Positions 5,025 to 5,148 of a DNA stretch of 5,148 nt are shown in pieces. The stretch spans positions 1 to 5,148 of the forward strand of contig CACJQJ010000022.1 in assembly GCA_902595525.1 (NCBI GenBank), read 5' to 3'. A program made the position numbers and the translations under genes. The notes beneath the pieces are model-generated. The model was not told the DNA's origin, made no database searches, and saw only the letters and a program-made list of their open reading frames with translations. How positions within the stretch are numbered: the first letter of the stretch is position 1; each line of letters opens with the position of its first letter. This DNA comes from an uncultured Alphaproteobacteria bacterium. GTDB taxonomy: Bacteria; Pseudomonadota; Alphaproteobacteria; HIMB59.

Positions 5025-5148
5025 ATGTTTTCATCTACTGTATTGCCTTTTGTTTTAGTTGTATCCATGATTTTAGCTCTTCTAATGGTTGTTATTGGTG
5101 TAATAGCTATGGCTAAAAATGGAAGTTTTAATAAAAAACACAGTAACA
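5025..5148 (+). CDS. HIG1-domain (HIG_1_N) small membrane protein, N-terminal part, cut by window edge
   Basis: ATG at 5025 opens a frame that runs without a stop to the right edge, giving 41 complete codons. Residues 7-30 form a hydrophobic membrane helix (PFVLVVSMILALLMVVIGVIAM), followed by AKNGSFNKKHSN. That matches the conserved loop of the hypoxia-induced-gene (HIG1) domain, which in alphaproteobacteria typically reads M-x-x-G-G-x-F-N-x-K-Y-x-N and is followed by a second helix that would lie off-window. Complete bacterial members are about 60-80 residues with two helices. Mitochondrial relatives (Rcf1/HIGD) assist assembly or stability of cytochrome c oxidase and respiratory supercomplexes; the bacterial function is less settled. 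No Shine-Dalgarno is visible. Frame, hydrophobicity and motif support a real gene, but only about half of it is seen. Confidence 0.78.
   Translation, partial: MFSSTVLPFVLVVSMILALLMVVIGVIAMAKNGSFNKKHSN

Overview
The window reads as a piece of a compact, AT-rich alphaproteobacterial chromosome. By eye the GC content is about 30%, which is an estimate and not a count. Spacers are very short, neighbouring genes overlap or abut, and Shine-Dalgarno sequences are almost absent. The protein set is alphaproteobacterial in flavour: an FbpB/SfuB-type iron permease, MntR of the long-N-terminus type, a YqaA-DsbB pair, bacterial Coq7, a conserved small HNH protein and a HIG1-domain protein. A streamlined free-living (perhaps marine) lineage is my inference; the species cannot be named from this sequence. 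No phage, insertion sequence, CRISPR, tRNA or rRNA signal was seen, and no gap longer than about 95 bases lacks a gene.

Layout. Positions 1-542 (+) hold the C-terminal third of a ferric-iron ABC transporter permease, cut by the left edge. Its stop codon abuts that of a convergent mntR (543-950, -). A 93-bp divergent spacer (951-1043) follows. It carries a plausible promoter and a perfect 16-bp palindrome (1025-1040) that looks like a DtxR/MntR-family operator. Four tightly packed plus-strand genes come next: a putative manganese/heavy-metal membrane transporter (1044-2171), a YqaA/DedA-type membrane protein (2195-2764), dsbB (2757-3227) and coq7 (3205-3762). The coq7 stop overlaps the stop of a convergent HNH nuclease gene (3759-4319, -). 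Upstream of that gene, in the same direction, lies an alpha/beta-hydrolase of the phospholipase/carboxylesterase family (4365-4967, -). A 57-bp divergent spacer leads into the start of a HIG1-domain membrane protein (5025-5148, +), cut by the right edge.

How the genes may work together. The left half is about metals: iron uptake, a manganese sensor, and a transporter probably controlled by that sensor. The right part of the plus-strand cluster is about the quinone pool: Coq7 makes ubiquinone and DsbB passes electrons from disulfide formation to ubiquinone. Because the four genes look like one transcription unit starting at the palindrome, manganese status may influence dsbB and coq7 as well. 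That link is an inference. I saw no wholly new system; the most useful leads are the operator-like palindrome, the unresolved transport direction of the 1044-2171 protein, and the metal-to-quinone operon arrangement.
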